Of a DNA stretch of 64,000 nucleotides, positions 52,158 to 60,025 are shown piece by piece (the first letter of the stretch is position 1; every line of letters starts with the position of its first letter). The position numbers and the translations under genes were made by a program. Below the pieces are notes generated by a model that worked only from the letters and a program-made list of their open reading frames with translations, did no database searches and was not told the origin of the DNA. The DNA is taken from contig NZ_LYPB01000045.1 in assembly GCF_001653565.1 (NCBI RefSeq), forward strand, positions 1-64,000, in the 5' to 3' direction. The DNA is from Paenibacillus oryzisoli (lineage in GTDB: Bacteria > Bacillota > Bacilli > Paenibacillales > NBRC-103111).

Positions 52158-53240
52158 CTACCTTTTTTCTCTCTCTATGTGTAAGTCTATCGATTTACTG
52201 ACATACTTCTGCAACTGAATGCCCGTTCGTAAACATTGTTTTAATTCCAAACGAATCTCTTTGTTAAGTTGCTCTGCCGTAAGTTTACCTCTTGTTGTAT
52301 ATTTCTCTTCCTCTAATTGGAAGGGGGTTAGATCTCTTAGCTTTAATGCGATGGTAAAAGCCATCTCCCAATCATGGGCTAACTGTTCAGACACAAATCC
52401 TGTTACCTTCAACTGTTTAATTCGCTCAATCGTAGAAGTAGCTAGAATCCCTGCTTGAATAGCAAGCAGCCGAATCCCATTGACGATCGGAATATAGGCG
52501 CCATATTTGATATCAAATCCACCTGCATCTTCGCCATAACGCTCTGTAATCAAATGACTAAATATACCTAACGAAATCTTGTGATGTAACGTGTTTGACA
52601 ACAGGTATCTCAAGAGTTCCGGATGTTCCTGAACATAATCTATAAACGATTGTTTCAATTTCTTGACCAATACCTCTGATCCATACATACAACGCATATC
52701 CGCCAATATGAGCAGATAGCGAACATTTTCCCAATCAGGTTCCATGAACCAACTAATCATCATCTCCGTGTATCCTTGCAGGGATTTACGCCATTGCGGA
52801 TTACTGGAGATTACATTCCCTTCACAAGGCGGGTAGCCCAACACATCTAAACCACGAATAATATAGGAGGCCAGCTTATCAAAATATAGATCTAACTCAT
52901 CTTGCGTGTGCGTTTCACTATCTCCATAAATGATTCCATTGTCCTGATCACTCCACAGCGTTTGCTCTCTTCTGCCACCACTGCCTAATAAGATAAAAGC
53001 ATATGCAACAGGCGGCTTTCCGTAACCTTCATCTTCAAGTAGATGTTCCGCAATTTGCGTCGTTCTATGGATCAATGCATCATGTACTTGATTGATTTGT
53101 TGTCCCAGTTCAGATCTATAGGGAAAAAGGAGATGCTCCCGAAACATCTCATGCACCTGATCTCTGGTTATTCGCATCTCTTCGAATTGTTCGGAGAGAT
53201 ATATGCGTTCCAGGATCTGTTCCATTGAGAGATGATTCAT
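52158..53240 (-). CDS. DUF294-type putative nucleotidyltransferase
   Basis: A 360-residue cytosolic protein. The DUF294 nucleotidyltransferase-like core has FILLGSGGRREQTLWSDQDNGIIY (G-S-G-G-R..D-x-D/N-x-G), similar to the GlnD uridylyltransferase catalytic motif. The C-terminal DUF294_C substrate-binding part includes KLRDLTPFQLEEEKYTT. The usual CBS or cyclic-nucleotide domain of larger relatives is absent. It lies 39 bases after amtB. The GlnD resemblance and this location suggest a link with nitrogen signalling, but that is inference. GGGGAT precedes the ATG. Confidence 0.87.
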   Translation of the reverse strand: MNHLSMEQILERIYLSEQFEEMRITRDQVHEMFREHLLFPYRSELGQQINQVHDALIHRTTQIAEHLLEDEGYGKPPVAYAFILLGSGGRREQTLWSDQDNGIIYGDSETHTQDELDLYFDKLASYIIRGLDVLGYPPCEGNVISSNPQWRKSLQGYTEMMISWFMEPDWENVRYLLILADMRCMYGSEVLVKKLKQSFIDYVQEHPELLRYLLSNTLHHKISLGIFSHLITERYGEDAGGFDIKYGAYIPIVNGIRLLAIQAGILATSTIERIKQLKVTGFVSEQLAHDWEMAFTIALKLRDLTPFQLEEEKYTTRGKLTAEQLNKEIRLELKQCLRTGIQLQKYVSKSIDLHIEREKR

Positions 53241-53279
53241 GTTGCATCCCCTTTGCTCTAGTAGAAAGTATATGTGTTA

Positions 53280-54665
53280 TTAAACGGACACACCGTTTTG
53301 AGCTGCTTTTTTCATTTGTTCCGGATAACCGTATGAACCATGCTCGGAAAGATCCAGACCAATGATTTCTTCTTCTTCTGTAACACGAAGGCCGATTGTG
53401 GCTTTAAGAATACCTAGAATAATGAAGGAAAGAACAAGTACGAATGCTAGAGCTCCAGCAAGACCAAGCGCTTGAACTCCTAATTGATGGAAACCACCGC
53501 CGTAGAATAAACCTGCACCACCAACACCTACTTTAGCTGAAAGCTCCGGTGTTGCGAACAAACCAGTGGAAAGTGTTCCCCAGATACCAGCGATACCATG
53601 TACAGAGAATGCATAGATCGGATCGTCAATTCCAGCTCTTTCGAACCATTGTGCCGTGAAGAAGGTTACAATACCCGCTACAGCACCAATTACGATTGCA
53701 GCCCAAGCGTCTACGAACGCACAAGCAGCTGTAATAGCAACAAGAGCCGCAAGAACACCATTCAACATGCTAGGAATATCTGCTTTACCGAAGTACATCC
53801 AAGAGATAATCAATGCAGCTACAGCACCTGCCGCAGCAGCCATATTCGTTGTTAATGCGATATAACCGAAGAAGCCATCACCCATCGCGCTAAGCGTACT
53901 ACCTGGGTTGAAACCGAACCAACCAATCCATAGGATAATTACCCCAAGAACAGACAACACTTGGTTATGACCAGGAATCAAGTTAGGTGTTTTATCTTTA
54001 TTATATTTGCCAATACGCGGTTTCAGCAAGATGGTTGCCACTAACGCAGCAGTTGCACCTTGTAAATGAACGACAGTTGAACCAGCGAAATCTTGCATAC
54101 CCAATTTGCTCAACCAGCCGCCACCCCATACCCAGTGCGCTACGATTGGATAAATAATTACGGTGTACAGAATTCCGAAGATGAAGTAAACCGGAAGTTT
54201 CGCTCTTTCTGCAAAACCACCCCAAGCAATAGCAAGGGATACACCAGCAAATGCTAGTTGGAACAAGAATTTAATACCGATTGGGACATCGGAGAAGGAA
54301 AGAGATCCAAACGCGGCAGCAGCTTGATCTTCTAAACCTGTCACGAAGAAGCCTGTTTCTCCGAAGAATGCATTACCATCACCGAAGGCGAAACCAAATC
54401 CTACAGCCCAGAATGCAATGGCACATATCCCGAAAGTTAAAATCGTTTTACCGGCTACGTGACCGGCATTTTTCATTCTAGTTGACCCCGCTTCTAATAG
54501 TGCAAAACCAGCTTGCATGAAGATGACTAAGATTGCTGCTAACATAACCCATACTGCATCAATTGCACTTTGAAGTTGCGGTGCTGTCGCCTCATCCGCA
54601 GCAAATGCGAGTGTAGGGAACAGTAATGACATAACGCCGAAAGCTAACAACAATTTCTTAACCAT
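53280..54665 (-). CDS. amtB: Ammonium transporter AmtB
   Basis: A 461-residue ammonium channel with a cleavable signal sequence (LLLAFGVMSLLFPTLAFA), as in other Amt proteins, followed by 11 TM helices. Signature segments are GGWLSKLGMQDFAGSTVVHLQGATAAL, with the first pore His, and YAFSVHGIAGIWGTLSTGLF, with the second, plus the selectivity FAFGDGNAFFG loop. No GlnK/PII gene is adjacent, which is unusual. A 17-bp GlnR/TnrA box sits between promoter and start codon, so repression in nitrogen excess is likely. Confidence 0.95.
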   Translation of the reverse strand: MVKKLLLAFGVMSLLFPTLAFAADEATAPQLQSAIDAVWVMLAAILVIFMQAGFALLEAGSTRMKNAGHVAGKTILTFGICAIAFWAVGFGFAFGDGNAFFGETGFFVTGLEDQAAAAFGSLSFSDVPIGIKFLFQLAFAGVSLAIAWGGFAERAKLPVYFIFGILYTVIIYPIVAHWVWGGGWLSKLGMQDFAGSTVVHLQGATAALVATILLKPRIGKYNKDKTPNLIPGHNQVLSVLGVIILWIGWFGFNPGSTLSAMGDGFFGYIALTTNMAAAAGAVAALIISWMYFGKADIPSMLNGVLAALVAITAACAFVDAWAAIVIGAVAGIVTFFTAQWFERAGIDDPIYAFSVHGIAGIWGTLSTGLFATPELSAKVGVGGAGLFYGGGFHQLGVQALGLAGALAFVLVLSFIILGILKATIGLRVTEEEEIIGLDLSEHGSYGYPEQMKKAAQNGVSV

Positions 54666-54682
54666 ACGACCACTTCCTTTAA

Positions 54683-54699
54683 TGTTATATTAAGTAACA
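54683..54699 (-). promoter_or_regulatory. GlnR/TnrA operator upstream of amtB
   Basis: TGTTATATTAAGTAACA matches the TGTNAN7TNACA consensus in full and is nearly palindromic. It lies about 15 bases downstream of the predicted transcription start, a position that fits repression by GlnR. Confidence 0.75.
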
Positions 54700-54720
54700 T
54701 GTAATGAAACTCTTAATGTC

Positions 54721-54749
54721 ATTATATACAGGTTATTTTCGTTTGACAA
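54721..54749 (-). promoter_or_regulatory. Promoter of amtB
   Basis: On the minus strand TTGTCA and TATAAT are separated by 17 bases, close to the sigma-A consensus. Confidence 0.7.
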
Positions 54750-54792
54750 TAGGATTTTCATTAAAATATTGAAAAAAACGAAAAATAACCTG
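54729..54792. repeat. Long inverted repeat spanning the amtB promoter
   Basis: CAGGTTATTTTCGTTT (54729-54744) and AAACGAAAAATAACCTG (54776-54792) are complementary apart from one inserted base, with a 31-base AT-rich spacer. The left arm lies inside the promoter spacer. It could bind a regulator as two separated half-sites or fold in RNA. Confidence 0.6.
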
Positions 54793-54888
54793 ACATGAAA
54801 CAAGCATAATTCGTGTTTCGGCTCATATGCAGTCCTAAAACACCATTATTACCCCCATTTCCAATGTCAGGTTTCTGAAGCATCACGT

Positions 54889-54918
54889 TTGACTGTACGG
54901 TTTATTATCAGGTATCAT
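54889..54918 (+). promoter_or_regulatory. Candidate promoter of the MerR-type regulator
   Basis: TTGACT and TATCAT are separated by 18 bases, about 50 bases upstream of the start codon. Confidence 0.4.
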
Positions 54919-54969
54919 GGTTATATAGAAGAAAGAAATTCATACCAGTGGAGTAGAGGTGAATTTAGC

Positions 54970-55410
54970 ATGGGGAATGAGAAGCTTTATAAAATTGGAG
55001 AGCTCGCTAAGCTTGCTGATGTCAGCCCTCGTACCATTGATTACTACACCAAGCTGAGCTTAATCGAACCCGAAAGAAGATCAGATACGAATTATCGTCT
55101 GTACAGTGATGAAACTTTGCACCGACTGAGGCGTATTGAATCTATGAAGAACGAGAAATATACCTTAGAGGAAATCAAAGTAAACTTACAACAGTGGAGT
55201 AAAGTAACCTCAGATGATACCGTGACAGATAAGCTTACATCCCTTCAATTGCATTTAGAACAATTAATGAAGGAAGCCAAGGAACTCAGCCCACTTGTTC
55301 AGCAATTGAAGCCCAAGCAGCTGAAAAAACTGTATCATATCTTGACACAACCAACCGCTGCCTGCATCGAAGCACTAATTGTCCTTTTAGGTAAAAATCC
55401 GTTCTCATAA
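54970..55410 (+). CDS. MerR-family transcriptional regulator
   Basis: A 146-residue DNA-binding regulator. The winged HTH is at residues 6-75 (YKIGELAKLADVSPRTIDYYTKLSLIEPERRSDTNYRLYSDETLHRLRRIESMKNEKYTLEEIK). A coiled-coil dimer helix follows (LTSLQLHLEQLMKEAKELSPLVQQL). No metal-binding Cys set is present, except a single Cys near the C-terminus, so it is not a CueR/ZntR-type metal sensor. It is not GlnR itself, which has a different N-terminus. The start at 54970 follows GAGGTG. The next gene, a membrane zinc peptidase, is 23 bases away and probably in the same operon. Confidence 0.9.
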   Translation: MGNEKLYKIGELAKLADVSPRTIDYYTKLSLIEPERRSDTNYRLYSDETLHRLRRIESMKNEKYTLEEIKVNLQQWSKVTSDDTVTDKLTSLQLHLEQLMKEAKELSPLVQQLKPKQLKKLYHILTQPTAACIEALIVLLGKNPFS

Positions 55411-55433
55411 ATTGAATTACGGAGGCATGCCCT

Positions 55434-56123
55434 ATGTTTTTTCACCCGATGGATTTCCTAATTATCATTGCATTCGGCCTCTCCATGTGGGCTTCGTTTC
55501 GAGTGCGAGGAACATTTAACAAATGGTCAAACGTACCTGTCTACTCAAGAATGACAGGAGCGGAAGCTGCAAGGCGGATGTTAGACGCCAATGGCCTGTA
55601 CGATGTCCCTGTTGAAGCTGTACCTGGGACATTAACAGACCATTACGATCCAACGACTCGGACTGTACGCTTGTCAGAGCCCGTCTACTTTCAGAGTTCC
55701 ATCTCAGCTGTATCTGTTGCCTGTCACGAAGTAGGGCACGCGATTCAGCACCAAGTCCATTACCCAATGCTCGTTGCTAGACACAAGATGTTCCCTGTTG
55801 TGAATTTCGCTTCGGGTGTGGCTCCTATCTTGATCCTAGCGGGATTCTTCTTTCAACAGATCCCATGGCTCTTGGGCGTCGGTATCATCTTCTTCGCGGC
55901 AGCCGTATCTTTCCAATTAGTAACGTTACCAGTCGAGTTTAACGCTAGTTCAAGAGCACGTGATGAAATGGTATCACACGGCTTCATCTCTAATGAAGAA
56001 GAGCGTGGTGTAGCTAAGGTACTGAATGCTGCCGCGCTAACTTACGTAGCCGCTGCCCTGATCTCCGTCCTCGAGCTCCTGAAGTACTTAATGATATTCA
56101 ATGGTCGTAATAACGACGATTAA
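55434..56123 (+). CDS. YugP-type membrane zinc metallopeptidase
   Basis: A 229-residue integral membrane protein of the neutral zinc metallopeptidase (YugP) family. TM1 is at about 5-20. The zinc motif is VACHEVGHAIQHQ (HExxH) near 96, followed by two TM helices (ASGVAPILILAGFFF, LLGVGIIFFAAAVSFQLVTLPVEFNAS). The conserved FNASSRA segment and a final TM complete the fold. Function is unknown; membrane protein quality control is a reasonable guess. GGAGGCATG precedes the start. It lies directly after the MerR regulator gene and ends at a terminator. Confidence 0.92.
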   Translation: MFFHPMDFLIIIAFGLSMWASFRVRGTFNKWSNVPVYSRMTGAEAARRMLDANGLYDVPVEAVPGTLTDHYDPTTRTVRLSEPVYFQSSISAVSVACHEVGHAIQHQVHYPMLVARHKMFPVVNFASGVAPILILAGFFFQQIPWLLGVGIIFFAAAVSFQLVTLPVEFNASSRARDEMVSHGFISNEEERGVAKVLNAAALTYVAAALISVLELLKYLMIFNGRNNDD

Positions 56124-56128
56124 ACACG

Positions 56129-56174
56129 AAAGCTCTCCCGCGCAGGTTCAATTAGACCTGACGGGAGAGCTTTT
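56129..56174. terminator. Bidirectional terminator
   Basis: AAAGCTCTCCCG pairs with CGGGAGAGCTTT, with CAGGT/ACCTG nearer the loop. It serves the zinc peptidase (plus) and the LysR-type regulator (minus). Confidence 0.9.
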
Positions 56175-56175
56175 C

Positions 56176-57060
56176 TCATTTAAAATAATCATATAAGAAA
56201 CGCCGGAACACTTCAGCTACCAGAGGCAGCTTTACACCCTTACGACAAATTAATCCAACCGTCCTTGTAACTTGCGGATCCGTTATACGAATCTTAACAG
56301 GCTGCATTTGGCCACCTTCCAATAACGCCATCGCTGGAAGCAGACTGACTCCCATACCCGCGGCAACAAGTCCTCGAATCGTATCCGTCTCCTCACCTTC
56401 AAATTCAATCTTAGGAACGAAACCTGCTGTCTGGCAAGCATCCATCACGATCGTTCGAAGCGTATACTCTTCACTAAACATAACGAAAGGCTCGTTTCTC
56501 AACTGTTCAAGGCGAATTGACGTATAGTCTGCCAGAATATGATTAGAGGGAATGATCGCATACAACTCTTCCGTTAATAGAATTTCACCCGTCACGTGCT
56601 CATGGGACTCGGGAAAGGGTGAAATAAATGCGAGATCGATTTCTCCTCTTGAAACATCACGAATTAATGACGTATATGTACCCTGACGCAGCCTAAACTT
56701 CACATTGGGATGATTTTTCTTAAATGCCGCAACCACAGCAGGAAGTAAGTTAATAACAAGACTATGAGGGAAGCCAATTCGAATCTCACCAGCCTCCGGA
56801 TCAAGAAACTCATGGATTTCACCGACCGCACGTTCCAAATCCGTAAGAATCCCTTCTACTCGACTTAAAAATAAATGCCCAACAGAGGTCAGATGTAAAT
56901 TACGCCCCTTTTGCACAAATAAATCAACACCGAGTTCCTCTTCCAGCATATGAATTTGCCGACTAACCGCAGACTGCGCTACGTGCAACTCTTCCGCCGC
57001 CTGTGTTACATGCTGCTTCCTAGCAACTTTCACAAAATATTGCAATTGTCTTAATTCCAC
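56176..57060 (-). CDS. LysR-type transcriptional regulator, GltC-like
   Basis: A 294-residue regulator. The N-terminal HTH (MELRQLQYFVKVARKQHVTQAAEELHVAQSAVSRQIHMLEEELGVDLF) is followed by the coinducer domain. Segments such as FLDPEAGEIRIGFPHSL, RLRQGTYTSLIRDV and GEETDTIRGLVAAGMGVSLLP closely match what I know of Bacillus GltC, the activator of glutamate synthase. No gltAB lies in the window. It is divergent from tpx with a 160-base spacer, so a redox or other role is also possible. Confidence 0.9.
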   Translation of the reverse strand: MELRQLQYFVKVARKQHVTQAAEELHVAQSAVSRQIHMLEEELGVDLFVQKGRNLHLTSVGHLFLSRVEGILTDLERAVGEIHEFLDPEAGEIRIGFPHSLVINLLPAVVAAFKKNHPNVKFRLRQGTYTSLIRDVSRGEIDLAFISPFPESHEHVTGEILLTEELYAIIPSNHILADYTSIRLEQLRNEPFVMFSEEYTLRTIVMDACQTAGFVPKIEFEGEETDTIRGLVAAGMGVSLLPAMALLEGGQMQPVKIRITDPQVTRTVGLICRKGVKLPLVAEVFRRFLYDYFK

Positions 57061-57143
57061 TTGAATAAATCCCCCGACATTTAACTACTTAGTGAAGAAA
57101 CAAAACACGTTCTTTGATTCCGATTATAGCGTGGCAGCAACGA

Positions 57144-57174
57144 TTGGACAACTTATCTGCAAAAAGCTTATAAT
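57144..57174 (+). promoter_or_regulatory. Candidate promoter of tpx
   Basis: TATAAT at 57169-57174 is good. TTGGAC at 57144-57149 gives a 19-base spacer, longer than ideal. Confidence 0.4.
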
Positions 57175-57220
57175 AAGTGAGTTGTTATTTAGCATGGATA
57201 ATAAAGGAGGAAATCATTCA

Positions 57221-57739
57221 ATGGCACAAGAACGCACTGGTGTTGCTACCCTGAAAAGCAATCCTATCACTTTGGTAGGTCCCGAAATTAAAGTAGGTGA
57301 CAAGGCTCCTGATTTCAAAGTTAACAAAGATTTGATGACACAAGTTTCACTTGCTGATTACGCAGGTAAAGTTAAATTGATCTCCGTAGTTCCTTCCTTA
57401 GATACAGGGGTTTGTGATGCACAAACTCGTCGTTTCAATGAAGAAGCAGCTAGCCTTGGCGACAACGTTGCTGTTCTTACAATCAGCGTTGATCTTCCTT
57501 TCGCACAAGCTCGCTGGTGCGGCGCTGCCGGTATCGACAAAGTAATCACATTGTCTGACTACAAAACAAAATCTTTTGGCGAAGCTTACGGCGTATTGAT
57601 CAAAGAAATTCAATTGGATATGCGCTCTATTTTCGTAATCGACGCTAATGACACTGTTCAATACGTTGAGTACCTTGGCGAAATGACAGCTCACCCGAAC
57701 TATGAAGCAGCTGTAGCAGCTGTCAAAAAATTAGTGTAA
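57221..57739 (+). CDS. tpx: Thiol peroxidase Tpx
   Basis: A 172-residue cytosolic atypical 2-Cys peroxiredoxin that reduces lipid and other hydroperoxides with thioredoxin. The peroxidatic Cys is in VPSLDTGVCDAQTRRFNEEA and the resolving Cys in PFAQARWCGAAG. The start at 57221 (MAQERTGVATLK) follows AAAGGAGG; the frame extends upstream without support. It is a single-gene unit ending in a hairpin. Confidence 0.96.
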   Translation: MAQERTGVATLKSNPITLVGPEIKVGDKAPDFKVNKDLMTQVSLADYAGKVKLISVVPSLDTGVCDAQTRRFNEEAASLGDNVAVLTISVDLPFAQARWCGAAGIDKVITLSDYKTKSFGEAYGVLIKEIQLDMRSIFVIDANDTVQYVEYLGEMTAHPNYEAAVAAVKKLV

Positions 57740-57750
57740 TCCACACAAAT

Positions 57751-57786
57751 AAAACAGCAAGGAGGCCAAGCTTCCCTGCTGTTTTT
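57751..57786. terminator. Terminator between tpx and the DUF1499-like gene
   Basis: AAAACAGCA pairs with TGCTGTTTT, with a short GG/CC and GC/GC extension; TTTTT follows on the plus strand. Confidence 0.85.
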
Positions 57787-57787
57787 G

Positions 57788-58177
57788 TTATCCATCAATT
57801 TTATATGAAGCAAGCTTACGATCTAATTGTTTATAAATATCTAATATCGTACGATAATTGGATCCAAGATCCCCCATTGAACCACGTGAAGCTGAATAAA
57901 TATCAACAGCCGTTTTCACGGGATTGATGGCAAATAAAGTCAACGTTACATCTTGGGTTCTTCCAGTAACCGTCTTGCGCTCAGCAAGAATTTCACCTAC
58001 GTTCGGGACCTCATGCAATAGCTTGTACCCTGGTGTTTTCTTCAATACAGCCGTTACCTCTTCCCAAACTTGCTCCTTCGGCAGCTTAAAATATCTAGTT
58101 TTAAGTAAAGGATCTCTAGCTTTTTCCCCTGTCGTTTCATGACTACGTACTAATCCGATTAAAGTTCTCTTTAGCAA
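57788..58177 (-). CDS. DUF1499-like protein
   Basis: A 129-residue cytosolic protein. The segment VDIYSASRGSMGDLGSNYRTILDIYKQLD matches the conserved SASRxGxxDLGxNRxRI end of the DUF1499 family, and an earlier strand-helix part (FKLPKEQVWEEVTAVLKKTPGYKLL) also fits it. The function of that family is unknown. TTG start at 58177 after GGGGGA. It is convergent with tpx. I rate the family match moderate. Confidence 0.72.
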   Translation of the reverse strand: MLKRTLIGLVRSHETTGEKARDPLLKTRYFKLPKEQVWEEVTAVLKKTPGYKLLHEVPNVGEILAERKTVTGRTQDVTLTLFAINPVKTAVDIYSASRGSMGDLGSNYRTILDIYKQLDRKLASYKIDG

Positions 58178-58279
58178 AAGCCCTTTCCCCCTTCAATGAA
58201 GTGCATGTAGACCACTTGCCATTTCAACACTATTCTCTATAATACCATTGATTATGCTTTAGAAAAAGAGGTAAATGAA

Positions 58280-58305
58280 AAATCGAGGGATCACTCCCCC
58301 GATTT
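58280..58305 (-). terminator. Terminator of mntH
   Basis: On the minus strand AAATCGGGGG pairs with CCCTCGATTT, followed by TTCATTT. It lies about 30 bases after the mntH stop. Confidence 0.7.
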
Positions 58306-58333
58306 AGTAGAATCTATTCCTAACTATTCCTTT

Positions 58334-59680
58334 TTATCCAAAAAAAGTAGTATACAGCAGATAAGCGTTCAATCCCGCGATTAAAATAGCAACAAACCAA
58401 CTCAATACAGCCATCCATTTCGGGATTACGAGCACGCCCATTTTTTTACGATCAGATGTAAAAGTAACTAACGGGATCACAGCAAATGATAATTGCAAGG
58501 ACAAAATTACCTGACTTAGAATAAGCAGATCTGTCGCACCACTCTCCCCATAAATCCCGATGACAATGACTGCAGGAATGATGGCAATTAAACGAGTAAT
58601 CAATCGACGCAACCAAGGTGTTAGTCGAATGTTCAGAAAGCCTTCCATGACGATCTGTCCAGCCAGCGTGCCTGTAAGTGTTGAATTCTGACCGGATGCT
58701 AAGAGTGCAACGGCAAACAATATACTGGCTGCTCCCGTGCCCAACATGGGCCCAAGGAGATGGTATGCATCTTGAATTTCAGCAACTTCTTTCCCTGCCG
58801 AATGAAAAGCGGCCGCCGAAAGAATGAGAATCGCCGCGTTCACGAATAACGCTAACATTAAGGCAATCGTTGTATCAATGGTCGAGAATTTGATCGCTTC
58901 GCGTTTGGCTTCAATTGTAGGTTCGATTTTGCGCGTCTGTACGATGGATGAGTGCAAATACAAATTATGCGGCATAACTGTCGCTCCTAGAATACCAAGG
59001 GCAATATATAACATGGCTGGGTTCGTTACAATTTCAGTCGTTGGAATGAAGCCAGCAGCTACAGCTGCAAATTCAGGTTGCGAGAATATAAGCTCCATAA
59101 TAAAACAAACCATGATAAGTGCAATCAAACTAATAACCATTGCCTCAATATAGCGAAAACCTTTCTTCTGAAGCATTAACACCAGAATAACATCTAATGC
59201 CGTCAAGATCACACCGTAAATGAGGGGCAAACCGAACAATAACTGCAAAGCAATCGCGGCACCGATAACCTCTGCTAGATCACAGGCGGCGATAGCAAGC
59301 TCACACAGAAACCAAAGCACATAAGAAACTGGCTTACTATAATGATCGCGGCACGCTTGCGCCAAATCTCGACCTGTCACGATGCCCAGGCGACCGGACA
59401 GGGCTTGCAAGAGAATCGCCATAAGATTAGAAATTAAAATAACAGAAAGCAGCGTATACCCGAACTGCGAGCCGCCTGCCAAGTCAGTCGCCCAGTTGCC
59501 AGGATCCATATAACCGACCGCTACCAAATATCCTGGTCCAACGAAAGCTAACAATTTCCGGAAAAAGCCTGCTTTCTTCGGCACTTTCATACTATGATGA
59601 ACTTCAGGCAGACTTGGCGTCGAAGAATCTTTGCGCCATCCGATCCCATCCTGAATCGGTTCTTTTTTGGCAATATCCAT
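58334..59680 (-). CDS. mntH: Nramp-family manganese transporter MntH
   Basis: A 448-residue proton-coupled metal importer with 11 TM helices after a polar 40-residue N-terminus. The TM1 metal-binding motif [16 protein letters not shown] carries the conserved Asp and Asn. TM6 has [19 protein letters not shown], with the Met and His that discriminate transition metals. The gene stands alone, and the upstream spacer has two sites resembling MntR boxes. AAGAAGGG precedes the ATG. Confidence 0.95.
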   Translation of the reverse strand: MDIAKKEPIQDGIGWRKDSSTPSLPEVHHSMKVPKKAGFFRKLLAFVGPGYLVAVGYMDPGNWATDLAGGSQFGYTLLSVILISNLMAILLQALSGRLGIVTGRDLAQACRDHYSKPVSYVLWFLCELAIAACDLAEVIGAAIALQLLFGLPLIYGVILTALDVILVLMLQKKGFRYIEAMVISLIALIMVCFIMELIFSQPEFAAVAAGFIPTTEIVTNPAMLYIALGILGATVMPHNLYLHSSIVQTRKIEPTIEAKREAIKFSTIDTTIALMLALFVNAAILILSAAAFHSAGKEVAEIQDAYHLLGPMLGTGAASILFAVALLASGQNSTLTGTLAGQIVMEGFLNIRLTPWLRRLITRLIAIIPAVIVIGIYGESGATDLLILSQVILSLQLSFAVIPLVTFTSDRKKMGVLVIPKWMAVLSWFVAILIAGLNAYLLYTTFFG

Positions 59681-59712
59681 AGCTTTACCCTTCTTTCACA
59701 AGACCAATAATG

Positions 59713-59730
59713 TTGTTCTAGGGAAACATT
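59713..59730 (-). promoter_or_regulatory. Candidate MntR box 1
   Basis: TTGTTCTAGGGAAACATT resembles the TTTGCNNNANGGAAAC pattern of MntR sites in Bacillus, 33 bases upstream of mntH. Confidence 0.45.
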
Positions 59731-59732
59731 TA

Positions 59733-59750
59733 TATGTAGTATACTACATA
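59733..59750. repeat. 18-bp perfect palindrome
   Basis: TATGTAGTATACTACATA is its own reverse complement. It lies in the mntH-xylB spacer, next to MntR-like box 1, and is a likely dimeric regulator site. Confidence 0.7.
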
Positions 59751-59798
59751 ACCCCATCTTATGCTACAGGTAAACAATTATGTTCCAATGAAATTTTC

Positions 59799-59812
59799 TT
59801 TCCCAAGGGAAA
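59799..59812. promoter_or_regulatory. Candidate MntR box 2
   Basis: TTTCCCAAGGGAAA is a dyad with AT-rich flanks, again close to the MntR pattern. Confidence 0.4.
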
Positions 59813-59955
59813 ATTTTGAGACATGTTATACCACCATTACAAAAGAGATTACTTCCATATTTTAAGGATACCCTTCTTAGCAAAAATTCATAGAAATAAT
59901 CGACTGGAAAAGAAGGATATTTGAAAGCATAAGCGAATACATTGATTATGTTATC

Positions 59956-59976
59956 TTTGTATATTCAATAAACAAA
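59956..59976 (+). promoter_or_regulatory. Candidate XylR-type operator upstream of xylB
   Basis: TTTGTATA-TTCAA-TAAACAAA is a dyad with 7 of 8 complementary positions. It is similar in style to the ROK-family XylR operators of Bacillus. It lies 50 bases before the xylB start. The rest of the 345-base spacer holds only the mntH control region and no gene. Confidence 0.4.
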
Positions 59977-60025
59977 CAAAGAATATCGAAGCAATGACCA
60001 TATTACATGACAAAAGGGTGATCTC

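Noticed and set aside
54970-55410. MerR-family gene as glnR
   Set aside because: It has no adjacent glnA and its HTH sequence differs from GlnR; only proximity to a GlnR box suggested it.
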